A stretch of 64,000 bases of DNA. Origin: Topomyia yanbarensis (Eukaryota; Arthropoda; Insecta; Diptera; Culicidae). The notes beneath the pieces are model-generated. The model was not told the origin of the DNA and did not search any database. It saw nothing but the letters and a program-made list of their open reading frames with translations. Position numbers and translations under genes: made by a program. The DNA lies in NCBI RefSeq assembly GCF_030247195.1, contig NC_080672.1:158107167-158171166 (forward strand), given 5' to 3'. This document shows positions 31,463 through 46,730 of the stretch, piece after piece; position 1 is the stretch's first letter, and every line of letters begins with the position of its first letter.

Positions 31463-32830
31463 GGGGAGACTGAGGAGACTTGATCCCCTTTTTTATTTTT
31501 CAGTCCAACTCCGTGGAATGATAAAAAACTATGTATTTTTTTGTAGTTTTATATTGTTTCTAGGGATGACTAATAATCATAAAAAAATTACATGGAAATA
31601 TTATACTGGACATGAGCTATGAGCATTTCTGGAAAACAACAAAAAAATGGAAAATTCTTAGATTAGTGGAGACTCGATCCCTAATTTGGGGACACTTGAT
31701 TCCTTTATGAAAACGTGTTTAAAAGAGCATGTAGGGTAATAAGCCTATTTTTGTCCTGTTTCTACTATCATCCTACCCATCTGAAGCCTTTGGTTAGAGC
31801 AGCGTCTGCCATCTTTGCTCAACGCATTGACTCAAATGGTATTGCGATAATGGGGGTACTCGATTAGAGATTTTGCTGCGCTCAAACAGAAGATTTTCAC
31901 CATTCTCAAGACAATTTTGTTATTATATTGGCTCTTAATAAGAGGCGAATGACCTTAACGTTAAAACCTCTATAATCGAAATAAAAAAATGGACCTTAAT
32001 AACAAATCAAAGACGCTGAAATAATAATATTATTGTAGTAATAATGTGGTACCCTTCTTAATAGGGCAAAAACGGGCACATTTCCCCATTCAATTTTATA
32101 AATGGATTGTAGTATTGATTAAATTGTTATGATTAGATATTGTTATTTTTGTTACTACATATTACGCATCTCTCACCTGATTTTTTTACGAATTCCCCAA
32201 ATCTCCGTGCAATTATTTGAAAGCTGTCTTTATTATGGTTGAGGAACGTCAAATGCGGGATGAATGGTTGCTACGTATACTGTAGTAAACAATTACAATT
32301 ATGTTTCTTTACGATGAAGCGTTCATTTTTGACATTTTTTATGACAACAATGACTTCAATTGTTCTGGTGTGAATTTGGTTATTTTCAGTGGTGTGTATG
32401 AAGTATGGCGAAGGGGATCAAATCTCCACGAATTTGAAGGGATCAAGTGAACCCATAGCATCTATTTCAGCAAACTTTAGTAACAATATAGTTGAACAAA
32501 AGAATCAGCTCAATCATAACGTATTCATATAATTGACATTCTCCTGTAATTCTGTATCCGAAAGTAGAATGTAGTGGGTGATTTTATCAATTTTATTAAA
32601 GTTTGAAAATTTGAAAAATAAATCTTCTTCAGTTCTTTTGAGACTTTTTTTTAAATCGGTAAAAATTCGGTTACACAAAAGTCCAATTTCTTTTTTCTGT
32701 GTTAATGAAATTTATGTTTAGATAAAACTACGCAACTTTATAGTATATTCGATTAATGTATTCTGATCCGGCTTTAAGTTACAATGATGGGATCAAGTCT
32801 CCCCGGGGATCAAGTCTCCTCAGTCTCCCC
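31463..32830. mobile_element. Element B: 1,368-bp TIR element, perfect 26-bp ends
   Basis: The termini start GGGGAGACTGAGGAGACTTG (26 bp, exact inverted copies at 31,463-31,488 and 32,805-32,830), bordered by TA on both sides. Internal copies of the GGGATCAAGTCTCC word occur near 31,668-31,697, 32,413-32,450 and doubled at 32,790-32,816. No transposase was seen; it carries a Feilai 3' fragment. It is a non-autonomous element with TA target preference. Confidence 0.85.
31940..31989 (+). mobile_element. Feilai: Feilai-type SINE, 3' fragment
   Basis: AGAGGCGAATGACCTTAACG and the ending CCTCTATAATCGAAATAAAA plus A-run match the tail of the copy at 53.4 kb and the remembered Feilai 3' end. Only about 50 bp remain, inside element B. 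Confidence 0.7.
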
Positions 32831-32832
32831 TA

Positions 32833-33272
32833 CTCTTCAAATAAAAGTTGAACCGCTGATTTTCTAGGCGTGTACATTGGTTTATTTAAACTCGAATATG
32901 GTGACCTATCGTACTCCCAGATTTTTAAAACATTGAAAAAAATACCTTCGTCTTATTAGATTTAGATTCAAAACTATTAAGCCAGGCATAAAATCATTAC
33001 TGCCAAAAAGTTGCCAGATATATAAGCTTTCCAACGAATGCTTGTTTGTCAAAATCAATGCAAAGATACCATCGCACGAGCTCGCTACAATAAAACTGAC
33101 CTACTTAACCCCACTCTACTCTAAACCGAAAATCATATTGTTGGTTTACGAAAGTTACGGGTTTTTCAGTTAAACCTCGAAATATGTAACCCGCCAAAAG
33201 CCGGGGTTGGGTAGCTGAGCCAAAAAAAATAATTAAATGTTTTTTTATCTCTAAAACGTTCGAGATGTTTTT
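32833..33272. other. Unassigned stretch
   Basis: Nothing recognised between element B and repeat P copy C. Confidence 0.35.
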
Positions 33273-33351
33273 GCCTTTCTCAATAGAAAGGTATTGCAAT
33301 TGCGCTGAAACCCGACTTTGTAACGGAGACCCGGAGGGCCGAGTGACATAT

Positions 33352-34077
33352 CGTCGCTGTTGTGCTATCTTATGACAAACGCCATTTTGAGGTAAACTGA
33401 GTTAGATATGCCACATTACTTGTCTAAAAAATCTAAAAGAATTTTGACATTCTGCTTGGTTACTGAGATATAGCGAGAAACGCGCTGAGAAATTTTTAAT
33501 TTTTTGCTTTAAATGACTGTGTCGGGGGATTGGCTCTAATTATCTTTATGTATGAGATGTTTTTATATGTAACACTATCTGATAAACACAATGGAATAAT
33601 CATTTTCGAAACAAAAATGCACGAACTGTGAGAAAAAGTTAAGTTTTAACACAGTAACCAAAAATAACCATTTTTTTCTAGATTCCCTGACTCATTTCCT
33701 TCAAAATGCATCTCACCGATTGTTTATAGACCAAATGAAGCCAAAGATATGAATAAAAGTTAATATTTAATGATTTTTTTCTACGGAAAATTTTCCATGC
33801 ACGATTATGACATGCCATACAAATTTTGTCATCAATACACACCTATGACACGTGTGAGATCGACTTTTGTTTACATTTTTAAAGAAAACTCGCAATGTAG
33901 TTAACCGATTTTCGTAATATTTGAGAGATTAATGCAGAATAGATAGAAGCATCATTTGTCTTCTTTGTATTGTTTATACCATTTATAAGTTTCAAGATAT
34001 TCAATCTCAAACTTTAAAAATCGTTTTTCTCGAAATGTACAAAATGGCGCTTGTCATAAGATAGTACAACAGCGACG
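33352..34077. mobile_element. MITE with 4-bp target duplication, copy 2 (726 bp)
   Basis: Same family as 30,546-31,297, with 38-bp TIRs (two mismatches) and flanking ATAT on both sides (33,348-33,351, 34,078-34,081). It interrupts repeat P copy C at the TCATATACCA-type site. Interior blocks (TAGATTC, CATGCCATACAAATTTTG, ACACGTGTGAG) match copy 1. Confidence 0.9.
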
Positions 34078-34375
34078 ATATGCCATTCAATTCAGTTCAT
34101 CGAGTTCGGCAAATGTCTGTGTATGTATGTGAGTCTGTGTGTGTACCCGAACACAATCTCACTCACTTTTCTCAGAGATGGCTGAACCGATTTTGACAAA
34201 CTTAGTCTCAAATGAAAGGTACAACATTGATTTTCTAATGGATCCGATTTCCGGTTCCGGAATTACAGGGTGATTAGTACGATCACGCAGAAAATGTCGG
34301 TTTTAATAAATTCTGCAATGAATGTATAAAGGTGAAATTTTATCCAAAATGTGACCACAACTGCTTCGATTTGTA

Positions 34376-36410
34376 GGGGAAAGTCGTCGGTTGCCGGCAC
34401 TGGTCGGTTGTCGCTACCCCTATCTAGCTTTTGACAGAAACCAGATATGGACTTTCTGATAAATATTATTTGTGTTATATATTAGCGCGATCTTTTTGCG
34501 CCGATTGCTGAAGCAAACAGACTAGAATGTTCTGTTCTACAACCAATATATTTTTTGAACAAATGAAACTTTACTCAAAAGTTTTTTTTTGATGATTTGC
34601 TTAGTGTTACAGAAAGAAGTAAATCGATCGAAAAAGTATGCGCATTGAATATTTACGATGTGAATTTATTCTATTTTGTGATTCAACGTTGAATGGCGCC
34701 GAAATGTTCGCCACAAGTTTTCTTTTGATCAGTTTTCAAAAAGGTTACTAAAATCGGTTGTCGGCATCCCATTTTTTGTGGCAAATGCTCTCAATAACCT
34801 AATCAATATAAGTATTTTGGAACGGGCTTTACGAATAGACACCAGAGATCGATCTTTGGCACCATTCTGAAAACCAGGAAAACCGGTTTAGCGTTTTACA
34901 TTTACACGAAGAAAGCCCACCTGGTCGTGTTTTCACCGCTAGGTAGCACTGTATAGGGCCCGGGGCTAGTTGGCGGTTGGGGTAAGTTGGCGGAATCCCT
35001 TTTTCTCTGTTTCTATTAGACATATAGCGCTGCATTTTCTTGTGTACCTCAAGTTATGTGAAACCCGTTATCCATTGTGTTTTTGTTGCAAAAGGAAGTT
35101 GTGGGTGATATTGTGTTTTCGACCATACCAAGTAAATTTTCTAAATTTTAAATACTTTGCGTTATTTAGCGTGATTTTCAATCTATTTCCTGAATGATTA
35201 TATTTTTCGATAGCGCGTGAAAAGAGCTTTCAGTATCCGTATTGATATTACAATTATACACAAACAAAAGTTATTTTTTAAATAGTTTTTCATAAAATAT
35301 GTGGTTGGGGTAAGTTGGCGGTGCTGCACGCGGGGTAAGTTGGCGGTACTATTAACAGTGCAAAAAAGTCATCAAAAATTTTTATTTCTGGAATTCACTC
35401 CAAAGTAAGAAAATCTTTTTTTTTGTGTATCTCGCCAATGTAGGAGTCATTTATTACGGTCAACTGCATGAAAAATTTCGAAAAATTGCTTTTGAATAGG
35501 GAGTATGTGTCAAAATCAAAATGCCGGGGTATTGAAACTGAAATATAATAGCAAATGTCGGTTAATATACAGTTTTCTCGAAAAGACATTCAGCACGTTC
35601 CAAAAGGACCCTTGAAATAATTGAATTTCCATTTCATTGCTTAGTTTTTGGCGTAAGTTGGCGGGTTTTCCGCGTCGCATATTTTTGTCTCTATAAATGG
35701 AGACAATGCATCAAACACTTTTAAAAAAATCAGAGATGTTGCCAACAGTCTCCTCTTTCATGCCGCGTGTTTTATTTTGCAAGATCTACCTACATCAAAG
35801 CAGTAAAAATTGAAAACTGAAAACACCGCCAACTAGCCTCGGTCTCCCCTATACCAGATTGTCACGACCAGATAATTTGGTGGGGGAGGGAGTAGCTCGG
35901 GGTTACCCTGTAGCCCCCTCCCCCTTACACTGACTTCTATCTGATCTATCTGAAGCTTTGGTAAAAAACTGGAGTGCCTGTAACTAACTCAATGGCAGTG
36001 AATGCGATCCGTCAGTGCATTAGCAGTGCGTAATATTCGCACTAGTTTTTCATATACACATATTATGGTTCTGATGAAGAATGATGTTCATAATGCCTTT
36101 GATGGTTGTTGAACTGAATAAATTTCCTTTTCTCTTTGAATCGTGATGATCATCATTCATATTTTTCCATTTTTGGTAAATTTGTTTAGCGTGCCGACAA
36201 CCGACCACATTTTTCAAAATGGTAATCAATTATCATTGTACCAAATTGTTAATAACTTTTTTTAAGTTGACAAATGAAATTAAATTCTTGAATAAGTTAT
36301 TAGCTAAGGCCTCTAGCTTTCCATTGGTATGCTTATTCCCATGTATTGTTCAATTGGAGTAATGTTGTGAGCCAAAAACAAAAGTGTGCCAACAACCGTA
36401 CACATTCCCC
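34376..36410. mobile_element. Element D: TIR element containing element C
   Basis: Left end GGGGAAAGTCGTCGGTTGCC and right end, read inward, GGGGAATGTGTACGGTTGTT are imperfect inverted termini bordered by TA (34,374-34,375 and 36,411-36,412). An internal CGGTTGTCGGCA occurs near 34,757 and CGACAACCGACCA near 36,194. It interrupts repeat P copy C; without nested element C it is about 1.1 kb. No transposase is visible. Confidence 0.75.
34956..35849. mobile_element. Element C: TIR element nested in D (894 bp)
   Basis: Left GGGCCCGGGGCTAGTTGGCG and right, read inward, GGGGAGACCGAGGCTAGTTG are inverted ends, both bordered by TATA. GGGGTAAGTTGGCGG recurs at 34,979, 35,307 and 35,332, with GCGTAAGTTGGCGG at 35,651. 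It has no coding capacity. It is nested in element D, so it is the younger of the two. Confidence 0.75.
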
Positions 36411-36480
36411 TAGTATTAGGTCACTAACAGCCATTCAAAGTCTCTTTGGCCACATTAGCCACCATCATATTCTATCGATC

Positions 36481-38320
36481 ACATTTACGAGAACTACGCA
36501 GTATAGAAAACTACGATTTGGTGAGTACTTCTCAAAAGTTTTTTATTGCTAATCGAAATTATTCTAAATTTAACATATATAGCTCAAACATATATACAGA
36601 AAACTCTCTGTTTGCAGATATTGAAGGGACCATCGAGATACGGAGATATTGAGATATAGAACGCAATGGATTTTTCGCACATCTTCTGCTTCTGGATATC
36701 ATAACGCAGGCCAGGAAGCGAAGAAATGCTGGGGCAGGTATGCTACATTCACAATTTTTTCTCTAATATCACTGAATTATTTAACAATTTTTGGTTGCAG
36801 GTTCTCTTAAACAGATGACAGATTTGATATTTCACGGATTTTTGGAAATTTCTCACAATTTTTTCCAGGCACCACAGACGATAAAAAGATTTTTTTTGGC
36901 TGAAGCAGCTTTCAATGTGACATCCCTGACTGAGGGTACATGAAGTAAAAAGGTAAAAAGCAAATTTGGTGTTAGACCTCCTGAAAGAAGGTTTTCTCTG
37001 AAGGAGGTTAGTTGCGGTACATTTATTAAATAATTTATAGCATACTACAGTCAAAAATTTTATACCAGAATAGCGCAATTCTGGAAAACCTCTAAAAATG
37101 CGTATTTCACTCTCTTTTTCCATTGTTTTAGGTGTAGTTGCTTTTCAAATGTATGCACATGCAAATATACCAATATTTTCAAAAACTAGGTCTTGTCCTT
37201 TCGTTCCAAAAACTCGGAAAAACAGCTTTTTTCGCTTTCTAAAGTAGACCACACCTTTCATAAAAACCACGTACCACTTTCATATTTTTTTAACGTTGAC
37301 CTCGAAAGCAAATTAACCTCGTTTAGATTGTTAACCTCATCATATTCGCGATTTTGCCAAGTGCCCAAGGAATGTCGTCCAACAAAGCTACAATAACACC
37401 CAGAATTGTTGATCGTTGGAGCAGCATGTCGTAAAACCGTTGGTGTTGGCCAAGTGAGACGTAAGTACAACTCATGCGAGTCATTATCGCAGTGTTCATT
37501 TTTCAGGTCATAGTGGGAGGGACACTACTTAGCATAATCGTGCAAAAAATGCTCCCATCACCATCGTATGGTGAAACAAATAATAGGAGCTCACACTAAC
37601 CCTGTGCTGGCGGTAAACTTCAATTGAAATTCCACTTCGACCCTCGCCATACCCGATTCCATGGCGGACAACGGATAGGTGCAAAAACAAACAACTTCTT
37701 TAATAAAATATCTCGATTGTATCCCAGGGGCCCATATCGGATCCAGTGGCTCAGAGCGGTTTCATTTCTTCGGCATTCCTAATTAATGACAAAATCAGTT
37801 GCGGTGTGACTCGCCCCGAGATACCTACGCCGACACGGTAGCGCATTCTGGTTTTTACCTTGTGGTATTTACATAAAAAATTATCACCCAAACTCTAAAA
37901 AGCTTCGAAACCAACCCCACAATGGTAAGGCGCAGTTCCTTTCTTGTCGATGCAGCTCAGTGTGCTACCGCCTCAACGCAGCACAACTGGTCGTGTCGGT
38001 ATCGACGTAGCCTTGGTGCTGGTATACTCGTGACAACTATCTTTGAATTGAACCCAAGCCGCTATTAAACGTTACGATCATTGTGTGCCATTAAATTTTA
38101 ATTTGTCGTTCCCCTTGATTTAACACCATGGTGAAAAACATATTTCAAACACAAAATTAGTCATACTAGCAAAATTATCTTTAGTCGATTGACTGAAATC
38201 TGAAAAGGATTCAACAGATACATATTATACATTTCTTTTTGATTTGAAAACGTAACAAATTAGAAAAAATCCTTTTCGCATAAAAGCTTTTCGCCATTTC
38301 TTTATACTAAGGCAGTGATG
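36481..38320. other. Unassigned; GC-richer part at 37.45-38.06 kb
   Basis: AT-rich to about 37,450, then a mixed-composition stretch with CG-rich words (CCGACACGG, GTGTCGGTATCGACG) that matches no repeat in the window and could be single-copy. A minus-strand open frame of 124 codons ends near 36,749 without a recognisable domain. No gene is called. Confidence 0.35.
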
Positions 38321-38526
<206 letters not shown>

Positions 38527-38546
38527 GAGTAGGGTAATTTCGGGAG

Positions 38547-42156
<3,610 letters not shown>

Positions 42157-43166
42157 TTATTAGTTCTCGTTGATGTTTTCGTGATTAAGTGTCGTCAGCT
42201 AAGTTTCATGAAGCTTGATTACGCTAATAAATCGGAAAGCACCTTCATTTTTCTTAAGGGGGTACTTTCATTACTAGAAACATTTTATTATCCAACAATC
42301 TAAAATTTTTTTTTCGCAACCTTGTATGGCAGTAACGTCATTAAGGGTACTATTTATCTCTAGGTTTGTACGAGCAATATGTATCTTTGTATTGGTAGGG
42401 ATTCCTTAAAAGCAGTTTTTGTCGAATTCTCCGCACAATGAATTTATATCACTTAGATTTATTCATGAAAGTTTCATTTTGAAAAAAGCATAAATTCGTT
42501 GAAATTTTCGTTTTTATAACAAAATTAATATCAATACAATTTCATACATTTACGAAAGTTAGTGTCTGAAACTTTAAAGAATAAACCCAAGTGACCAATA
42601 CTTATATCCATGTGGCCATATAGCCATATATAGATAAACAGATTAGTGATCCTTTATGTCACGGTGTTGAGTCCGTTAGTTTGTGTATATCCCATGAAAT
42701 ATGAATGAAAGATATGAAAGAAAAATACATTTTAGCTACGCATCCTCCGCCATCGTGTGCGGCCTCTCACGCGCAATTTTGTTGCGGAATCTCTCCCAAT
42801 TGTAGGGAGAAAATCTAAAATTATAGATGACCGTATTCATGATGAGAATGCTATCTAAAAAGTCCCAGCTATTCGACTAATACATGATTTACCAAAAAAT
42901 CGAACAATTAAAAAAATCGAAAATTTAATGTTCATTTTAATTTATTTTGCTTTTTTCTGAAAATTTTAGGTATTTCGCGATGCAGTTGGACGCGCATAAT
43001 CATTAATAAAATTTTTGTGAATTAATAATAAGGATTATTTTACAAAAAATCTCCAGAAAGTCCATGGTATATTTCGAAAGTACAAAATACAAAAGTCGAA
43101 ATGTTGCGTTCGAGGACGCCATTGCAAGCTAGAGGTCGGGAAACGATAGTAAAAAGATTTGCAGCA

Positions 43167-43775
43167 TTATGACACACGGAAAATACCTCGGTTGACCTTT
43201 TCTTGGGGCCAGACTTCCGGCCAATTCAATTGTGCAACAATATTTTTTCTGTCTATCTCGAAATAAAGATCAGGCAATGATAGAAAAAAATTAGATGAAA
43301 TAACTAACTTTTGTATATTTGTCGCCAGCACATCTAGAATCCAAAAGAAATCGTTCAGCAGAGATCTGTATTCACAATACTCGGTGCATGACCAGACAAC
43401 ACGTTTGTTGTCGTGATAATGCTTAACCACAAGCTCAAAGACCCCCACAAGCCCAAAATGCCGAGAATGTGCATTCAACGTATAATAATTTGACATTAGT
43501 CAGGGCATCACCCGAATGAAATCACAATGCATATCTATCCGCTTGAAATAGGGTTTCGTCGATACCTTTAGGATAGTAAAATTTAACCACATTCCTTAGT
43601 CTCTACTGCTCCACGAGACTTGCCTTTTTGGGTGTCCTTTGATGAGAAAGATAAATGTAAAATTCGTTGAAGTTAATTGGTTTTCCATAAAAATAACTTT
43701 CTAATACGCTCACCTTAACTAGAGTTTGCGGCTTCGCATTACCCGGAATGGAGCAGTTGGAAAGGACCCAAACTC
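43167..43775 (-). pseudogene. Decayed I-clade LINE fragment (right arm)
   Basis: Inverted duplicate of the relic at 39,405-40,009; the 109-codon open part (43,167-43,496) encodes the same residues. Same family and same lesions, so the decay predates the duplication. Confidence 0.8.
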
Positions 43776-44229
43776 AGGTAATCTGGTATGTTTTTTTTTC
43801 AAATAAAGCACTCATTAATTTTCGTGTTTTTCCCTGAAAATTATAGGAGTGCTTTCCACGTATCATCGAACGGAGTTTAACCTATCTGTAACGATGAAGT
43901 AATGGTTAATAGGCAGGTTGTCAACGATCCCAAGGTTATACTAATAAGGATATGGAATAATCTGAAGTAATTCCAATGGGAACTAGCGTAAATTCCAAGT
44001 AGTCCAGTATAATCGAGGAATTTCACAGTAATGTAGTATTCAATTATTATTCGGATTTTTAAAGGAATCATCTTTATAACCATGAATAAAACCTAGGTTA
44101 TTTTTTTCGAGAGTGGCATGTTATCAATGCTATTGGAAATGCCTTGTGTTTTGCTAATTTCATCGCGTAAAAACGCAAAGAAAGTTGGAATGCGTAGTGT
44201 TATGAATAAATATTATAGATTGAATATTT

Positions 44230-44400
44230 TGATATCACTGTTGAATTATTCATTAGTTTGCAGGACTCATACGAAGTAATCACCCAACTAGAGATGTGAT
44301 GAACACTTAATCCTGCACGAATAAAATTTCAAATAAACCGAATAAATTATAAACAAATCAATAAAACGAATAAAAACGCAAAAAAAATAAAAATACGTGG
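44230..44400 (+). repeat. Repeat Q copy 3 (right arm)
   Basis: GTTTGCAGGACTCATACGAA, CACCCAACTAGAGATGTGAT and CGAATAAATTATAAACAAAT mark the head, followed by a short AATAAAACGAATAAAA tail. The inverted counterpart in the left arm is at about 38,810-38,960. Confidence 0.75.
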
Positions 44401-44622
44401 TTTTGTGTTGTATTCGGCCAGACCTACAACCTTCAACAGATCACTTTAAAAGCACATTATTTTTTTTATTTTGTGGCTCCGTGTTATTGGTTGTATTCTT
44501 CAGGTAAATCCCTAATGATGAAAGAGCAAAAAAGTACAAATTTCAAACATAACGCCGGGTCATAACAAATCGACCCCAAATTGGATACAGTTATGGCACC
44601 AAAAAAAATTGTATACTAAATA

Positions 44623-44924
44623 GACTAACATTTTTGCCCACCCTAATAATTATATCTCTAATCCAATTTGTGCGTAAAAATACTTCACCCCAGGACAGTA
44701 ATTTTTCTTTCGCGTAAAACAACTCTAAGCATGCATTCCTTGTACTGTTCTTACGTTACCTATGTGCAGTCGTTAACAAGGATAATGGTTTCACCACATA
44801 TTCCTACAAGGGTGTGAGATGAACGAGTTATTTAGAAGATAATAATTAACTGATACATGTTTAAACTAATAAAATACAAAAACGAAATGTCCAATCATAT
44901 AGGCATTCTTAGGGCAAAAACCGA
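44623..44924. other. Unassigned stretch between the right arm and repeat Q copy 4
   Basis: No gene seen. It may be the upstream body of repeat Q, since the family boundary on this side is not defined. Confidence 0.35.
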
Positions 44925-45200
44925 CCCAATTCACCTAGCAGTGGGATAAAACATTTCTTACACAGATCACTGTTGGATTACTCATTAGTTTTTAAAGCTC
45001 ATACGAAGTAGATACCCAACTAACGCTGTGAGAAACACATTTTTAAGTCCTACACGAATAAAACTTGGAATAAACTAAATTATAGAAAATAAATAAAACG
45101 AATAAAATTTGAAAAATTAATGAAGCAAAAAAAAAATGAAAAAAACTTATAAAATGAGTAAATTAATTTAAATCAAAATAATGAAAAAAATCAAATTGGT
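44925..45200 (+). repeat. Repeat Q copy 4
   Basis: Includes an upstream block CACCTAGCAGTGGGATAAAA (44,934) also present at about 58,470-58,500 (minus) and 55,257 (partial), then ACCCAACTAACGCTGTGAGA and CACGAATAAAACTTGGAATA. The AT-rich tail begins here and, after two insertions, seems to resume at 45,818. Confidence 0.65.
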
Positions 45201-45215
45201 TCGGCCCATTAAATG

Positions 45216-45391
45216 ATAAAGTCATGAGTGCGTTTCGACTTCGTCTTATCAGAAACTGACGGTAACTTGTTGTCGGAATAGATTAGCGCCGGCTTGACGC
45301 TATATCGTAAAAAGCCGGCGCTAATCTATTCCGACAATAAGTTAGTGGCGGTTTCTGATGAGACGAAGTCGAAACACACACATGACTTTAT
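45216..45391. mobile_element. Foldback element, 80-bp arms
   Basis: Left arm 45,216-45,295 and right arm 45,312-45,391 match at 72 of 80 positions as inverted copies, with a 16-base loop. The inner 20 bases (AATAGATTAGCGCCGGCTT and neighbours) are perfect. A solitary arm of the same family is at 48,938-49,010. No coding capacity. Confidence 0.85.
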
Positions 45392-45595
45392 TAAGTTAGG
45401 ATTTGGGCTCTTCACGCGAAAGAGTGGTTTCACCAAAAAATTTCAACTTTGGGAGAAAGATTGGTGTTTACCCAATTTTTCTACCTTAGGGAGGAATATA
45501 GCATAGTCATTAAATGAAAAACTAGAAAGGTTGAAAAAAGTTTATTTAAAAAATTAACTAAATTCAGACAACTTAACCAAATGGACGAAATAGCT

Positions 45596-45817
45596 GGTGT
45601 TAAATCAGGCCGGACTAAGTGACATCGTGCTAATTTCGAAAAAAACGAGTTTAAAGTTTCAATCGCAGCATCCTTCACATTATAATTCTAAGTTTATTTT
45701 TGCCAAAACATTACAATGCTGGCAAAAGTCGAATGTAGCTGAGGATATTCTTTATCCAGTGTTATGATTATCTTACTTTTTAAGATTTTGCGACTTAGTT
45801 CGGTCTGACTTAACACC
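45596..45817. mobile_element. Small TIR element (222 bp)
   Basis: Left GGTGTTAAATCAGGCCGGAC and right, read inward, GGTGTTAAGTCAGACCGAAC are inverted ends (about 24 bp, three mismatches), continuing to TAAGT on both sides. The target duplication is not clear. It lies within the tail region of repeat Q copy 4. Confidence 0.65.
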
Positions 45818-46680
45818 GACCAAACGAATAAAATAAATTACAGAAAATAATTAATAATATTAACAAAATGATGAAACTGCATAAAATTAATGAACTGAAG
45901 AAAGAATAAAAATTATAAAAATGAAATATATTAAATTGATTGAACAATTTAAATGAATTAAATGAATCAAATCAATTAATTGAAGTAAATAAATAAAAAA
46001 AACTATTTAATGCATTAACTGAAGTTGAGCGATTTAAATTAATTGAATGAACTAAATAAATTTAATGAATTAAATGAATGAATTTAATTTAATGAATTAA
46101 ATAAAATTAATAAGATGAAATGAATGAATTTAATGAATTGAACAAATAAAATGAATTAACCGAGCTGAACTAATTGTACTGTTTAATTTATTGAATAAAT
46201 TATGTGAACTAAATGAATAAAATTAATAAAATTCATGATGTTATGAATTAAATGAAGAAGCTGAATAAAATAAATAAGACAAAAAATAAACGAAATAAAA
46301 TAAATTAAATTGTGTTGCAAATTAATAGTTTGGATGAAATGATTAAATTGAATGAATAAATAGATAGTGAGAATACTAAAATGAAGAAACCGTAAAAAAT
46401 ATATGAAGATGAAAAAATGGAGAAGATGCATAAAATGAAAAAAGTGGATGAAAAAAGCTAAATGGATTAAAACAGTAAACTGATTAGATTAAACCCAAAG
46501 CATGAAAGGTCTCAAAGGTCTCATGAACTCAAATGAATAAAATTAATACAAAGAATACCGGAGAATGGAATAAATAAATAAAATGAACTGATAATATATT
46601 TAAAATTAGTCACATGTTCGAAATACATGAAATAAACAAATCTAATAAAATTCATGAAATTATTAAACTGTCAAAATGAG
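45818..46680 (+). repeat. Degenerate AATGAATTAA/AATAAAATGA array
   Basis: About 860 bp built of short A-rich words with ATGAAT spacing, like the tails of repeat Q copies 1 and 5. No gene is present; reverse-strand open frames are compositional. Confidence 0.7.
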
Positions 46681-46730
46681 TATGTGGAGTGTAATTCTTA
46701 TTATTCCACAAATGGCTAATTAATATACCA

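Larger units (their letters stand above)
33273..36480 (+). repeat. Repeat P copy C, split by two insertions
   Basis: Pieces in order are 33,273-33,351 (hairpin CCTTTCTCAATAGAAAGG and CCCGGAGGGCCGAGTG), 34,082-34,373 (TTCTCAGAGATGGCTGAACC, CCGGTTCCGGAATTACAGG) and about 36,413-36,480 (TTTGGCCACATTAGCCACCA). Joined in that order they follow copy B at 46.7 kb. The gaps are filled by a MITE and by element D. The far end of the family is not seen after 36,480. Confidence 0.75.
42157..44622 (-). repeat. Right arm of the large inverted duplication
   Basis: Inverted copy of 38,547-40,796. It contains an extra 226 bp (42,416-42,641) absent from the left arm, bounded by CAG on both sides. Beyond 44,622 it continues to ACCCTAATAATTA, where the complement reads TAGGGTGGGC, a possible transposon terminus that the left arm lacks. 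Confidence 0.9.

Noticed and set aside
36749..37123. 124-codon minus-strand frame
   Set aside because: No recognisable domain, Lys/Phe/Ser-rich in line with base composition, no supporting neighbours.
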